64,000 bases of DNA from Dissophora ornata (GCA_025201705.1 MU616588.1:29267-93266), one strand, 5' to 3'; counted from the first letter of the stretch, positions 45,035-61,455 are shown. Numbers and translations are program-made. The notes: a model not told the origin generated them from the letters alone.

Positions 45035-46531
45035 TCAATTGACTGCTGCATTCGTCTCGGAGGAAGTTGCCTCGTCTGGAGCGACCAAGAGTTGCTGAAT
45101 AGCAGAATGATCTCCAGCGACCTTGTAGGCATGGAAATTCCTCAATAGCCCGTCCACATCCTCCATGCTCTGGTTTTTAATGTCGGCCAACTTCTTGATT
45201 TTGCCCGTAATGGCCTTGAGATCGTCGTCAGACAAGGCCAGACCCAATTGCTCTGCACGGTTCTTGACTGCGTTCCAGCCTGTGAGACGATGGCCGATTG
45301 ATACGTAGCGAGTCATGCCAAAGACCTCTGGCTTCAAGATCTCGTAGGTCGCAGGGTTATTAAGGATAGCCTTGGCATGAATACCAGCCTTATGTGTGAA
45401 AGCGCAATAACCTGTGATGCAGTTGTTGAAGGGGACTTGGATCTCAACAGCGTCAGCAATCAGGTTCTCGAGGTCGCGCAGCTGATGCAATTTGTACTTG
45501 GAGGCAACATAGTCTGGGTCGACAGTGAACATGCGGGCGATCAAATTTCCAATGGGAGTGATGCCGTTGCGCTCGCCAATACCGAGGACCGAAGTGTCGA
45601 TGTGTGTTGCGCCAGCCTCCAGGGCAGCATAGGCATTTGCAGTCGCACAGCCCGTATCTACAAATAGAAATCATAATTAGCACGTGAGGATAATAGCACG
45701 TCACAATTTATGATCAAGAAGTTCTTGATTGTGACTCCATTGATGGATAATGATCTACTGAGACACTCACCGTTGTGGAAGTGGCACTCGATGTCTGTAG
45801 TGGGCTTCAAGACGGAGCGGAGGGTCTTGACAAGATCGTAGACCTGGCGAGGATTGGCACAGCCGACGGTATCTGCAATTCCAACGCGGTTGACACCAAG
45901 TTGATCGACAGCCTTGTACAGGTTCAATAGATCGACGAGATCCGAGCGGAATGAGTCTTCGGACGAAAAGCGGACCTCCAAGCCCTTGGACTTGACGTAG
46001 TTGATGACTTCAGTTGCGTCCTTGATAATGCGGTCCATGTCCTTGCCATGGCTGAACTCGCGGAGGTACGAACTATAAAAAAAATTGACACATTCCATCA
46101 GTTCAAGCTCTTTAAAGACGAAACGCTTGATCATCCTCCAGCTATCAAACCCCTTCTTACCTGGTGCCAATAACAACATCAAGACCATCAACACCGGTCT
46201 CGCAGGCAATCCGTGCATCATCCATGTGGCAGCGGACGTGTGTAAGGATCTTAGCTTTGAGCCCAAGATTGGCAATGGCGATGCAGTCTTGGCGAGACTG
46301 CTCGGAAGCAGCAGGAGACGTCAGCTCAATGTACTCGACTCCAAAATCATCTAGAGCTTTCGCAATCTCAATCTTTTTGGCGGTGTCAAAGAAAGCGTTG
46401 GCAAACTGCTCTCCTTCACGGAGAGTTGATTCAATGATGGACCAATTCGTAAGACGAGAGAGCGAGTCTGTGAACTTGGGAGCATATGGGCTAGACGAAA
46501 CATTGGCGATCGGGCTGGCATGTGGTGGCAT
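45035..46531 (-). CDS. LYS20: Homocitrate synthase
   Basis: Three exons (46161-46531, 45771-46072, 45035-45657) give 431 residues. It condenses acetyl-CoA with 2-oxoglutarate, the first step of alpha-aminoadipate lysine synthesis. Landmarks: [20 protein letters not shown] (catalytic Arg-Glu pair of the DRE-TIM barrel), [46 protein letters not shown] (metal His pair), [16 protein letters not shown] and [10 protein letters not shown]. No clear mitochondrial presequence at the N terminus. A TATA-like element (TATAAA, minus strand, 46671-46676) lies 140 nt upstream of the start. Confidence 0.95.
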
Positions 46532-47322
46532 GATGAGAGTATGTATGGTGGTGTGGAGAGGGTGAAGGTGTGTAACGACGAGTGAGGGAATGTTTACAGG
46601 ACACTATGCTTGTGGAAGTTATGGACGAGAAAAGTATACCAGAAGAAGAAAAGATGAAGATGGGATCCGTTTTATAGCTGCAGAAAAAAAAGAAACAGGA
46701 AGGTTTCGGATTTCATGTGTGGAAAGATGGTGAGATATGATATGGATTTAGACTATCTCAGTGGATAATATGAAGATCGCACGGGCGTCGTTGATTGATG
46801 GTTGGTATCTAGATTTGACAATCGCATATGACAAGTAACACCTTTGAATCGCGATGCGATAAAAAGAACACACCCCTCCCCCCTTAGCGAGCCCGCCCCC
46901 GGAAAACCTTCTTTTTTCGAACAATCATGACTTGTTATTTTTCAGAATACATGTTGTAGACACTCGCTCCTAGCAGATCCTCTTTGCATCCACGTTCCTC
47001 GAAAGAGGCTGCTGATATGGTGGCACGGATTTCTGAAGCAACCAACCCAACCACTCCTTTGTGCCTGCTCGGCCAAGAAACCCCCCTTGTTTATGGGAAA
47101 TAGTGGGGTAGCGAAGAGGATGAGATGTGCATTGAAATCATCATCTCACTTCTTTCCTCTTTCATCGTTCGCTGTCAATTTCCCTCCCTCAACTCGCCTC
47201 TGATCTTGGCGCCTTTCTTTTCGCCTTTGCCGTTTGCAACGAATATTGTTCATCTTGCTTCTCTTTCAAAGGGAGTGATTACTCCATCCCATTTTCGGTA
47301 GTGACTCTGACCTTTCGAAGCC
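46532..47322. promoter_or_regulatory. Divergent intergenic region, LYS20 / SPX-AstE gene
   Basis: 790 bp between head-to-head genes. Contains the TATA-like element for LYS20 at 46671-46676 and pyrimidine-rich sequence before the SPX gene (about 47150-47290). No ORF of interest. Confidence 0.5.
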
Positions 47323-50167
47323 ATGAAATTTGCAAAGCAACTCGGCTTGAGGAGTATCCCCAGCTGGGCGCCTTACTACGTTGACTACAAGTCTTTAAAG
47401 CACTACATCAAGGCCTCGTTTAAGGATTTTGCTGGTATGGATCTGCCGAAAGAAGTCATTCTGTATTTTCATCACACACCGCATTACGAAAGGCAACTGA
47501 CTTGTAGAATCATATTCTTCGCTGTTTGCAACTCTAGGACCGTTAGAACCTCTCGAGAGTCTGGATCATGAAGACCCAGAAAAGATTACCCAGGTCATAA
47601 TTGATCAGCAAGTCGAGCCCAGACTCACTGGGAATGGCTCACGCGAGCGTACGGATGCCGTCATGGATACTGACAATTCGAGCGATGCTCCTGGCCAGCA
47701 GACTCTCATAACCTCAGCTGCAGACGAGACTCAGGTCGAGCAGAGCCAAGAGCGAGGAAATCCAAAACAAAAGACAGGAGTTGTCAGCCTCGACAATGGA
47801 GTCAGCCTCGACGATGGAGCCAGCCTCAATACCATTACGGAAGGTTTTAAAGCCCTTCTGTGGGCTGAGCTGGAAAAGGTCAATGCGCGCTATGAGGCTC
47901 AAGAGCGTGTTGCCAGCGTCAACCTGGAGCGTTTGAACGCAAGCGTAAGTGGTGCGTATTGCTCTGTGATGTATAACAATAGTGTACTTTGTTTACTGAC
48001 TTTTACCAAGCTTATTCTCAATTACCCTCGGTAGTGGCGACCGAATTTTACTCCTGCCGAATTAAAGCAATGGTGAGCTACACGTTGCTGTCAAACAATG
48101 CCTCCTCCTCCTCCTCCTCCTCCTCCTCCTCCTCCTCCTCCTCCGAAAAAAAAAATCACCAACACCACCACAACTACAACCACTACTACTACTACTACTA
48201 ATACTACTACTACTACTCAACACCCCGTTACGTTCACTACTCCTGATAACTTGAAATAGGCGAAGCGATCTCACAGTTCTGATCCTCAACTTGGAGTACC
48301 TTCTGGAATTCAGCCAAACAAATATAACCGGGTTCAAGAAGATCATCAAAAAGTTTGACAAGCATTACCGGAACTCCTCCTCGGCATCATCGATCAATGC
48401 CTCTGAGCAAGGCAATGGTATCCAGGGGGCACATGATCCCAACAACGCCCTGACGTATCGAGGGTCTTCGCTTGCGGATTCTGATACAGCAGGTTCTTTA
48501 TCAATGTTCAGTGCCCTCGGCATCCACGGTCGAAGCACTCCTACGATCTATCTCCCTCACAGCTATCCGGAGCCTGCGTCGAGTCTTCATCCTCAGGAGC
48601 CATTCATTAGGCACGTGCATTCGCCTAACACGCATTCTAAAAGTACTTTTTACCACAACTACTATGGCGGTGTTTCAGCTTTAAGCCTCGAGTTCTGGAA
48701 AATGGTAACAGAACGAACGTTTGCCAAAAGTGAAAAAGACGAACGTCTTCTAGCAGAAGCAAGAACTGTAAGTATAAAGTATACGTCCTGGCGAAGATGA
48801 GGTTAAAAATAATTAGATTCCTTGATCTGAGTACCTTTACTTTAACATCCCTATAGCTTTGGAGAAAACGTACTCCTGTTGTCCCGGAACACGTTTCTCC
48901 TCTGCTGCTCAACGTCGACCCAAAGGACTATCCAGTGTGGGATGACTTGGACTTGGAGAGTCTTCCATCGGGTAGATTGACACGACTTTGGATGGTGCTT
49001 GCAGAGGATGCCATGAGCAGTCCTATCAGGGTGCCTGTCATTGTTGCCAAGGGCGTTCGACCTGGGCCCGTTGTAGGGCTGGTAAGTTGCAGTATTACTT
49101 TCGATAATTTCTGAATATCATCGAAAGCCCATGCTCACCAATTTATACTATAAATCGTTTATAGACGGCGGCTTTGCATGGAAACGAGTTGAATGGAATT
49201 CCTTTGACTCATCGGCTGGTTCTTGAAGAGATACAGTGCCAGGCGCTCCATGGCATTGTTGTCGCTGTCCCAGTTGCTAATGTGCCGGGATACTTGGCTG
49301 GACAGCGTGGATTCAGCGATGGCACAGACCTCAATCGACTTATGCCGGGGTACGACGATGTTTTTTTGAATGAGTTCAGTTTAATTGTCGATATACAAAT
49401 GGTGTTTAACTCTTGTTTGACGAATCCCGCAATAGCAAGAAGAACGGATCAACATCGCAGGTGTACGCTTACAACTTGATGACTAGGCTTGTTCGACACT
49501 TCACCCATCTGATTGATCTTCATACAGCCTCAAAGGGACGCGTAAATTCCCTTTATGTTCGGGCCAACATGCAAAATGCAACCACCCGGCATATGGCTCG
49601 ACTTCAAAACCCTCAGATTATTGTTCACAATACCTCGCCTGACGGATCGTTGCGTGGAGCGGCCATGCAAGGGTACCACATCCCTGCTATCACTGTTGAG
49701 ATTGGAGACCCCTCTCGGTTCCAAAAGCGATTCGTTAAGAGCGCCATATTAGGTGTCACGAATATTCTTAGCCACCTTAAGATGATTGAAGATGAGCACG
49801 AGGTTCAAGATTACGACCCTGTTGTCTGTGCTAAGAGTGTAAGTGTAGCAGCTATCGCTCTCTCGCAGAAGTGCTGTGTCCTCGTATCTGACCACTCCTT
49901 TGACCTCCATAGTATTGGATCTTCACGAAAGGCGGCGGAATCCTTAACGTGCTGCCGGATGTTAACACGTGGGTTCGCAAAGGCGAGCTGATTGCCACTC
50001 TCCACAATATTTTTGGTGAGGAAGAGCATAGGTATTTTGCGCCCGAGGATGGTATTGTTGTGGGCAAGTCTGTAGATCCGGTCTGCCAGAGTGGTTGTCG
50101 AATCTTGCACTTGGGAGTCGTTAGTGATCGGTTCCCGGAGGGTAAGATGGACGATGGACATCAGTAG
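47323..50167 (+). CDS. SPX domain fused to AstE/AspA-type zinc deacylase
   Basis: Eight exons (47323-47434, 47508-47944, 48035-48072, 48260-48767, 48857-49081, 49165-49349, 49436-49838, 49913-50167) close in frame to 720 residues. N-terminal SPX domain: [32 protein letters not shown], then after a long acidic/Gln-rich insert the last helices ([32 protein letters not shown]), with the lysine cluster that binds inositol pyrophosphates in known SPX domains. C-terminal domain of the succinylglutamate desuccinylase/aspartoacylase family: [11 protein letters not shown] (zinc His and Glu), [24 protein letters not shown] (third zinc His), [11 protein letters not shown] (catalytic Glu region), then a lipoyl-like beta region near the end. 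It would couple phosphate sensing to deacylation; the substrate is unknown. The longest intron carries trinucleotide repeats. Confidence 0.88.
48101..48217 (+). repeat. (CCT)n and (ACT)n microsatellites inside an intron
   Basis: A pure CCT run of 44 nt (48101-48144), an A run, then an ACT/CTA run (about 48182-48217), all in the third intron (48073-48259) of the SPX gene, upstream of its acceptor. Out-of-context translation gives poly-Ser or poly-Arg ORFs that are artefacts. Confidence 0.95.
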
Positions 50168-50313
50168 GCGTACTAGTCCTCTGCTTATTTAGCGTACTAT
50201 AAGACTATAAAAGGGGTTGTACAAAAAACTTCTTGCTCTTGAGTCGTTCTCCTTGCTCTCCCTTTCGGCACTCGATGTCAAAATCATACCAAACTTTTTT
50301 TTTTCCCCTTGGC

Positions 50314-50400
50314 AATATCCACCAACGCTATATAACCAGTCGCGTTCCCAAGGGCTAACCCAGTGGGCCCACGAAACTATTGCCACCCTTCGTCAGAGTG
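50314..50400 (-). repeat. tRNA-flanking repeat D, copy 1
   Basis: The reverse complement (CACTCTGACGAAGGGTGGCA through AGCGTTGGTGGATATT) aligns along about 87 bp with 61577-61664, roughly four bases in five identical by eye. It ends 216 bp before tRNA-Leu and points away from it. Confidence 0.85.
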
Positions 50401-50616
50401 TCAGCAGTTTGGAGACATCTTCTACCAGAACTCTATCCTCCCCCACCCTCTCCATGGTCCTCTTCCCCAGCAGGCTATGTATTAACGTGCGGTCTGCGTC
50501 GTGTGGGTCAAATGTGACGGTGGATATCTATGTCACATGATACAATGATCATGTGACATTTCAAGTTAAACTAATTACAATAAATTATGTTCCTTCCAAA
50601 CCGGAACCTATAAGCA

Positions 50617-50656
50617 GGCGATATGGCCGAGTTGGTCTAAGGCGCCAGAATCAGGA

Positions 50657-50689
<33 letters not shown>

Positions 50690-50697
50690 TGTCGTCA
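50617..50697 (+). tRNA. tRNA-Leu (anticodon CAG)
   Basis: 81-nt cloverleaf: acceptor GGCGATA pairs with TGTCGTC (two G-U pairs), D arm with GGCCGAGTTGGTCTAAGGC, anticodon stem CCAGA/TCTGG enclosing ATCAGGA (anticodon CAG after T33), a long variable arm (TCCGAAAGGGCG) typical of leucine tRNAs, T arm TGGGT/TCAAATC/CCACT. No intron. Internal A box and B box (GTTCAAATCC) serve Pol III. It sits 172 bp upstream of the YAK1 start. Confidence 0.93.
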
Positions 50698-50869
50698 TCA
50701 TTTTGATGGTCTTAACTTTTTGGTTTCACCGCGGTTTTCGCACATTGACAATGAGACAAGCTTTGTCTCTTTTTCATTGTTGTCTCCGTTTGATACTCAT
50801 TTTACAGTCAGGACGCGTCGACGATCCATCTCTTCACATTTCACACGTTGAACTATCATCGCATCTGTC

Positions 50870-55805
<4,936 letters not shown>

Positions 55806-55874
55806 TAACGCGGTAGTTGTTAAATTCTGCGGCGTTATTCTTACATGCATGTCCATTGCACCATGCTACCCGTA

Positions 55875-55994
55875 GCCATTTTGGAACATTTTTCAATAAT
55901 ACCCTCTAAAATAAATGCGCCTTAAAAGTATCGCGCTTCTCCTTTGCAGCAGTAGATCGGATGTAGCGACCTGAGCCTAGAATAAGCAGAGTAC
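55875..55994 (+). repeat. Left inverted repeat of the hAT-like element
   Basis: Pairs with 58740-58838 in inverted orientation. It begins 70 bp after the YAK1 stop, so it probably lies in or beside the YAK1 3' UTR. Confidence 0.8.
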
Positions 55995-56038
55995 GATTTT
56001 TTGTACCACCAGCACACTGAATGGAAAAGTGGCACAAG

Positions 56039-57345
56039 TTACATGCTCAAGGGGGACAAACTAGTTCGCCAATTAGTTGGGGAGTCGGTTGAACAATCCT
56101 TGTAGCATGCGAGCTCCTCTGGGCGCATTCGGACCATGTGATCGTGCACTGGAACTGCATACAGCGCTGTAAGTGAGAACATTCCGGCACTCACGACATC
56201 CACCCGGCTGTCTTGTTCTTGCTGTAAATCCTGCCCCGTCGAGCTCGCGTTATTCGGCCTGCTGGCTTTTTGTTGCAGTAAATACTGCTTCGTCAACTAT
56301 TTAACAACAGCTGCTTCCGCCTCATTTATTGCTTTTACACTAAGAGTAGAACCGCTGGGAGTAAACGGTCGGCCCGACAAGGGGTATGCGCCGATGGCGA
56401 GATTGAGATGCATGGCTAGAACCATGACAACCGGAATGCCATTAAGTGTCTATGAGGCCATCAACACACTGCCCAAGCTCTAGCGCAATGCTCTGTGACA
56501 CATGCGTTGGGCGCGAAGACCATCTCAAAGACCACGGGATAGATTTGTGATATTGTCGGATTGCTTATGTTGACTGCCCACTGTGTAAATACGACTGCTG
56601 GCTTCAAGACTGCGAGGATTTCCTGAAGGGCGTGTCTCTTGTTCACTGAGCATAAGTGGACGGAGCTCCCTGGCTTTCGATCTTCCGTCGGGTAATCCTA
56701 AACTGCTCATTATGTTGTATGCTGTTGCAATACCCCGGATTTTGAATTCCATCGCGTGTTAGACACTGGCAGTAGGCTATACTTCCGTTTGTAGAGTCGA
56801 TCTTGCTCTATATCGAGGATGTCCATCGCGACGCCGCTGTTCCTGAAAAAGGTTTTTTTGACGTTGCCTCCTTGATCTCTTTCAAATTCTAAGTGTCAAC
56901 AACTCTTCCTGCGTAGAAAGCATGAAGTGCGAGAAGAAGAGAGGTCTTTAGTTCTCAAATACGCATGGAGCACCGCCGTTGCCAGGAACCTTTTTTTTTT
57001 TTAGAACAAAAGAATTGAACTTACTAAGGGGTCGCGGTGGGTTTTCTGTCGTTTGAGAGCTGCGAGCACACTCCATGCCAATGACCGTTGAAGATATACG
57101 GTAGTTCAACGTCACGAAAAACATTGCACTTTGGACCCATGTGAATGTACTGGGTTATGTAATCCTCTTAGTTCGTATTGCATCGTCCAGTTTTGCTGCA
57201 AGGAATCAGTGCTTGGGACCTTGAACTCTGGATCGACATGCGCCATCATATCCTGAAAGATATCACAGCTGAGAAAGCCGAAGGTCGCTCCTTTCATGGC
57301 CAAGAGTCTCAGGAGGTAGGTCTCAAATCCGGCTTATTCATAGAG
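56039..57345 (-). pseudogene. hAT-type transposase fragments
   Basis: Three minus-strand pieces follow transposase order. Near 57345-57170: LAMKGATFGFLSCDIFQDMM then VDPEFKVPSTDSLQ, like the hAT segment in which a residual body sequence ends with a P-S-x-x-T-L motif. Near 56646-56461: NKRHALQEILAVLKPAVVFTQ and NPTISQIYPVVFEM, like the hAT block before the last RNase H strand. Near 56150-56039: MRPEELACYKD, like the start of the dimerisation region. The pieces are in different frames with stops between, so the gene is dead. Assignment rests on remembered family patterns. Confidence 0.5.
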
Positions 57346-58739
57346 AAGTGGCTTCAAAGTGTCGAGAAGATGCCCCACACGACCCACATCGAATTTTGGC
57401 GTAGCAGGCGTCTCGTCGTCCTCCTGCTCCGGTTCCTGCTCAACCCCCTGAACCAAGCGTTGGTAGTAGCGAAATTACTTGAGGGTATCGTACAGTTGAC
57501 CGTGTTGGTTGATGAAGTGCTTTGTCCGCATCCACAGATGGCTCCATAGTCCATTACAGTCTGGCACTGCAAAGAAATGCGTAAGAGTGAAGTTCTTGCC
57601 CGCGACTTGTGGTGGAGGAGCGAGTTCGGGTTGTTGAGGCAAAGGTAAGGCAGAGTTTCTCATAGAATAAATCGTAGTGCACGCCGGCGCTCCTCCAAAA
57701 CTGCAACGGATGGATGATTTGGGAGGATGGAGAGGAGATCAAGGATGCGTGAGAAGGGGATGCTTGTCTCTGAAAGAGTGAGGATCGAGTGAAGGACAGC
57801 CGGGCACAAGGGCTATGCAGCGCATTACTAAACTGCCTAGAATCGGATGATGATGAGGCAAGAGAAGGGTTGCTAACACGCTCTCGATAGCGGTTGAAGT
57901 TTGCAAGTGATTGCGCACGTTGGAGTGACGGTGCAGAGAGCTGCGGCATGGGCTGCTGATGAACGTTATCCTTGGCAACGCTTTCTGCCCATCATTCAAT
58001 GGCACGGTGTTAAGAACAAGTTTGAGAAGGCGAGAGAGGCGAGAGAGGAGGACCAAGTAGGCGAGGAGTGGATATCGACCGATGAAATCTTGCTGGGGGG
58101 TGGTCGCTGCTACGCTACAAGAGGGGGGAAGGAGTCTTTGGTAGTTCTTTTTCCACGGAGAGATGTGACTTTAGGCGCCATTGACGATAGCAGTACACAG
58201 CGGTTTCTGGCGTGTCTAAGACTTCATATGACCCGCCAAGTTGGTCTTGGCCGTTGTTGAGGCCACCGCCATCACCATCATCACCCTTCGTCACCGCCGG
58301 CTGTCGTAGCTGTCGTCCAGGACATGGCTAGTACGAACATCGTGTGAAGTAGGCATAGTTAGGACATCAATAAGAACAAGAATGCTGACTATAAGACGAG
58401 GAGCCGGTCTGCCTACACGGCAGCCCCGGCACTCCTCTTCAGACTTTGATTAAATATAATGAGTAAGGGTACCTACAGGCGGGCGTGGCCACGTCCTTCC
58501 TGACTGGCCATAGCAATAATAGAATGTCGCGGAGAAGTCCGAGCGAGAAAAGGGTATGAGTCGCGACAGGTTGTAGAAAAGAAGAGAATGTAAGATAAAA
58601 GGTAAAGGTCGAGTGGAAGGTCATTGACCTCCTTGAGCAATGGTTAAACCAAATCCAGTCAGTCCGTACTTTGGGTAAACGGTTTACGCCCCATCTCAAA
58701 CACCCTTGTGCTGGATGGCCAACTAGTTTGTGCCAGTTG

Positions 58740-58838
58740 GTACTCTGCTTATTCCAGGCTCAGGTCGCTGCATCCGAGTTGATACTTTTAAGGCGCATTT
58801 ATTTTAGAATGTATTATTGAAAAATATTCCAGGATGGC
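58740..58838 (-). repeat. Right inverted repeat of the hAT-like element
   Basis: Reverse complement of the left repeat at 55875-55994, without the 21-nt insertion of that arm. Confidence 0.8.
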
Positions 58839-59670
58839 AGAGATGTTTTTCATAATAGCGACTTTGGCTAGAACCACGGTACCACTCAGATGCGTGTGCA
58901 CTACACGCGCCATTGCTCTCATTCGCCCTAGTCTCCACGAGCCTTCTTGTTTCCCATTGATCAAGAATGGCAGTCGTTCTCTCTTTAGATTAGTGGTGAC
59001 TCTTAGATACCCTTTCAGAATCGTCTACAACGCTGAAAGAAGAGCTACTATTCGGCCGCAGCGGATTAGACGCGCCCTCCTTCTAGTATCCGCAGCGGGG
59101 TGGTGAATGAGGAGTGGCTCTACCACTCAAATATCGTTTTTTATCTGGGGGATATTTGAGTCAACGCCGTGACGATTGACATGACCTGTGGAGTATCAAA
59201 CTCCAACTGAACTTTAACAGCGGCTCTCTTTCCAGAACACCCTCCTAGGCGACGCGACAGTTGCTCAACTGTACACGACAGCAACCGGGCTCAACTCTAA
59301 TCAGGTCTAAATATAGACCTCAATTCATGGCATTGGCGCCGTCCATTTAGTCTAGTGATTTAGTTGTCGGTTGCCAAGGTCTCCGCACAAAGGACTGGCA
59401 CTGGCTTGCCAGTGGAGTAACGTAAGTTGATATACGATCTATCGGAGTCGAAAGCGAGTGTCATTTTCCAACAGCACCTTTCAGTCGTGTCTGCTTGATT
59501 GAGGAACTACCTTAAGGGGCCCTACACTTCAGGCACCACATGAAACCATTCATCATCAATTCATCGCCCACACGTAACTTCTGATCAGTGTGCATTACTC
59601 GTTCATCTATTTTACTCTCCACAGTTTTTCTCTAACACACCTTGTCCCGAGAATCAGACCAGCAGGCCAG
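58839..59670. other. Intergenic, upstream of the tubulin acetyltransferase
   Basis: No gene recognised. The stretch around 59338-59400 looks superficially like a tRNA 5' half but lacks a B box. The last 100 nt form the likely leader of the downstream gene. Confidence 0.4.
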
Positions 59671-61101
59671 ATGGACTTTGACTTCCCATTGATTCCCCTC
59701 CTGCCCTTACCCATTACACTTGTACCCGCTGCCACTTTTGCCGCCCTTGAGAACAATCAGAACCAGATTCAGGCGGCCTTTGCCTCGTCGGTCTCAATTG
59801 GCCTGTCGAAGAGCTCGACTGGCATCGCTGGCAGGTCGGCCTTTTCCACCTCCTCGCTCTCGAGTCTCACTTCAGCAGGCCTTGCTGCCCCTTCAGCAAC
59901 GCTCTCAGATCAGGGGCGCCTTGGTGCTATCGTCGACGCCTTAGGCCAAGCTTCCGCCAAGGTAGACGGCAAAACAGATAGTTAGAGCTGCACTCTAGTC
60001 TCGCACATGTACGACCAATCGCCTATTATGTGTATAGCCATCTCCTAGATCTGTAATCGCCTTCTTCTTGACTAGGCCCAGGAACTGCCGACTTCAATCA
60101 CGCAGACTTTGCGGCTTGCCAAGAACCCGACTCAGCGCGTTTACATCTTACGCACAGGACTGGACAGTGGTGAGGATCAATGGCTGAACCAGCTAGACAT
60201 AAGGTCGCCCCTGATGATGAAGTCAATCCACAAAAGTGTGTCGGACCTGAACGGCACCCACAATCATGGTTCTGATTCAAGCGGGGCCCACTCGAGCGAA
60301 GAAGATGAGTCTAGGCGGAGCCTTAGAAGCCGTAGTGAAGAAAAAGGGGTCTATGTTGCAGGGATGCTCAAGATCGGAGAAAAAAAGCTGTTTGTTGTGG
60401 TATGTTCTATCTGTTGAGAATAGCAGCTCTGCAGTGTATTGAATTCTCACGCTGTGTTATCAACTATTGTAGGATAAGTCGGGTACAATGCATGAGCAAG
60501 AGGTGTGCTGTGTCCTTGATTTTTATGTGGACGAATCATGCCAGCGCAGAGGGTTCGGAAAACTCATTTTTGACTACATGCTCAGGGTAAGATTTGATAG
60601 TTTGGTGTTTATTGTATCGATAAAAATACCACTGGGGTCTCACATCCAGCCACCTCCCCATCCGTGCATGATAATGGCTAGGTCGAGGGCATGGAGCCTA
60701 ACCAGATCGCATATGATCGACCGAGCCCGAAGCTGTATCGTTTCCTCAGCAAGTACTTTCAGTTGGATCGACACCTACCACAGCCTAACCAATTTGCAAT
60801 TTTCGAGGGGTTCAAGCTGTTGGATTGCGGAGAGACCATCACTGTTGACAACGACGACTCTCTGCCATTAGGCCGAGCCAATATTCCAATTATACCCGGC
60901 CAGACACAATCGTTTCCAGATGGCTCAACTAGCGCCAGAGGAAACAAAGTGCTGTCTACATCGCGAGCACTGCAATCTTCAGTCATTTTCGGTTCTAGCC
61001 CCGCATTGGATTCTGGCTATCCTCAGATCTACAATGCTCAGGCTCAACAACAACCCAACAAACGCATTTCTTCAGCATTTTCGTCATCCATTACCTTGTA
61101 A
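59671..61101 (+). CDS. ATAT1: Alpha-tubulin N-acetyltransferase (MEC-17/ATAT1 family)
   Basis: Four exons (59671-59961, 60076-60399, 60473-60586, 60682-61101) give 382 residues. The enzyme acetylates Lys40 of alpha-tubulin inside microtubules using acetyl-CoA. Evidence in order: MDFDFPLIPLLPLPITLV start; IVDALGQASAKAQELPTSIT; KIGEKKLFVVDKSG; CVLDFYVDESCQRRGFGKLI, with the catalytic-pocket Cys and the acetyl-CoA loop QRRGFGK; PNQIAYDRPSPKLYRFLSKY, with the Asp of DRPS that is catalytic in ATAT1; and LPQPNQFAIFEGFKLL. A Ser-rich insert (about residues 160-185) separates two strands of the GNAT fold. The C-terminal 90 residues are disordered. Confidence 0.92.
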
Positions 61102-61383
61102 GGCCCTACTGTCACTCTTGAAGGGGCAATTTTGGGAGATGGTGGAAGTGGAGGCGGACTGTTGCTCGTAATAACTATGAAGACAATTGTAAGTGCAAGC
61201 TCCGTCGTACGTCCTTAGTCGTCTGGCAGCTCCACCACTAGTGGGAGCCAGGATATCTCGGTTGCTCGCTTTGTCGACTGTTTTTGCAAACCCAGTTGCG
61301 TCGTACGAATAGGGTTTTCCATTTCAAATTCCGTAGACAAAAAAAAAAATAGGATAAAACACACATATTGTCAAAAATAATCT

Positions 61384-61455
61384 TGGAGCAGCGGAGGTTT
61401 GAACTCCGGGCCTCTCGCATGCAAAGCGAGCGCTCTACCACTGAGCTACAACCCC
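61384..61455 (-). tRNA. tRNA-Ala (anticodon TGC)
   Basis: 72-nt cloverleaf on the minus strand: GGGGTTG acceptor (one T-T mismatch and two G-U pairs with CTGCTCC), D arm TAGCTCAGTGGTAGAGCG, anticodon stem CTCGC/GCGAG around TTTGCAT (TGC), T arm GGAGT/TCAAACC/TCCG with B box GTTCAAACC, discriminator A. No intron. Confidence 0.93.

Larger units (their letters stand above)
55875..58838. mobile_element. Decayed hAT-like DNA transposon between inverted repeats
   Basis: Sequences at 55875-55994 and 58740-58838 are imperfect inverted repeats (about 95-100 bp, including TTTTCAATAATA and AATAAATGCGCCTTAAAAGT, then GCGACCTGAGCCT and AATAAGCAGAGTAC); the left arm has about 21 extra bases. Between them lie fragments of a hAT-like transposase on the minus strand. 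No target-site duplication could be recognised, and inverted repeats this long are unusual for hAT, so the true ends are uncertain. Confidence 0.5.

Noticed and set aside
48062..48361. Poly-Arg/Ser ORF
   Set aside because: Translation of intronic CCT repeats on the wrong strand.
50189..50386. MAIVSWAH ORF similar to the MAIVAWAH ORF at 61591
   Set aside because: Similarity comes from DNA repeat D; the frames diverge after an indel, so it is not a conserved peptide.
57178..57549. 123-residue plus-strand ORF
   Set aside because: It lies opposite the hAT-like fragments, has no recognisable domain and is best explained as a shadow frame.
57554..57949. Ser/Arg-rich minus-strand ORF inside the hAT-like unit
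   Set aside because: Low complexity with no domain; I could not connect it to the transposase BED finger.
59338..59402. tRNA-like sequence (TCTAGTGATT resembling an A box)
   Set aside because: No B box, no anticodon stem and no T arm could be folded.
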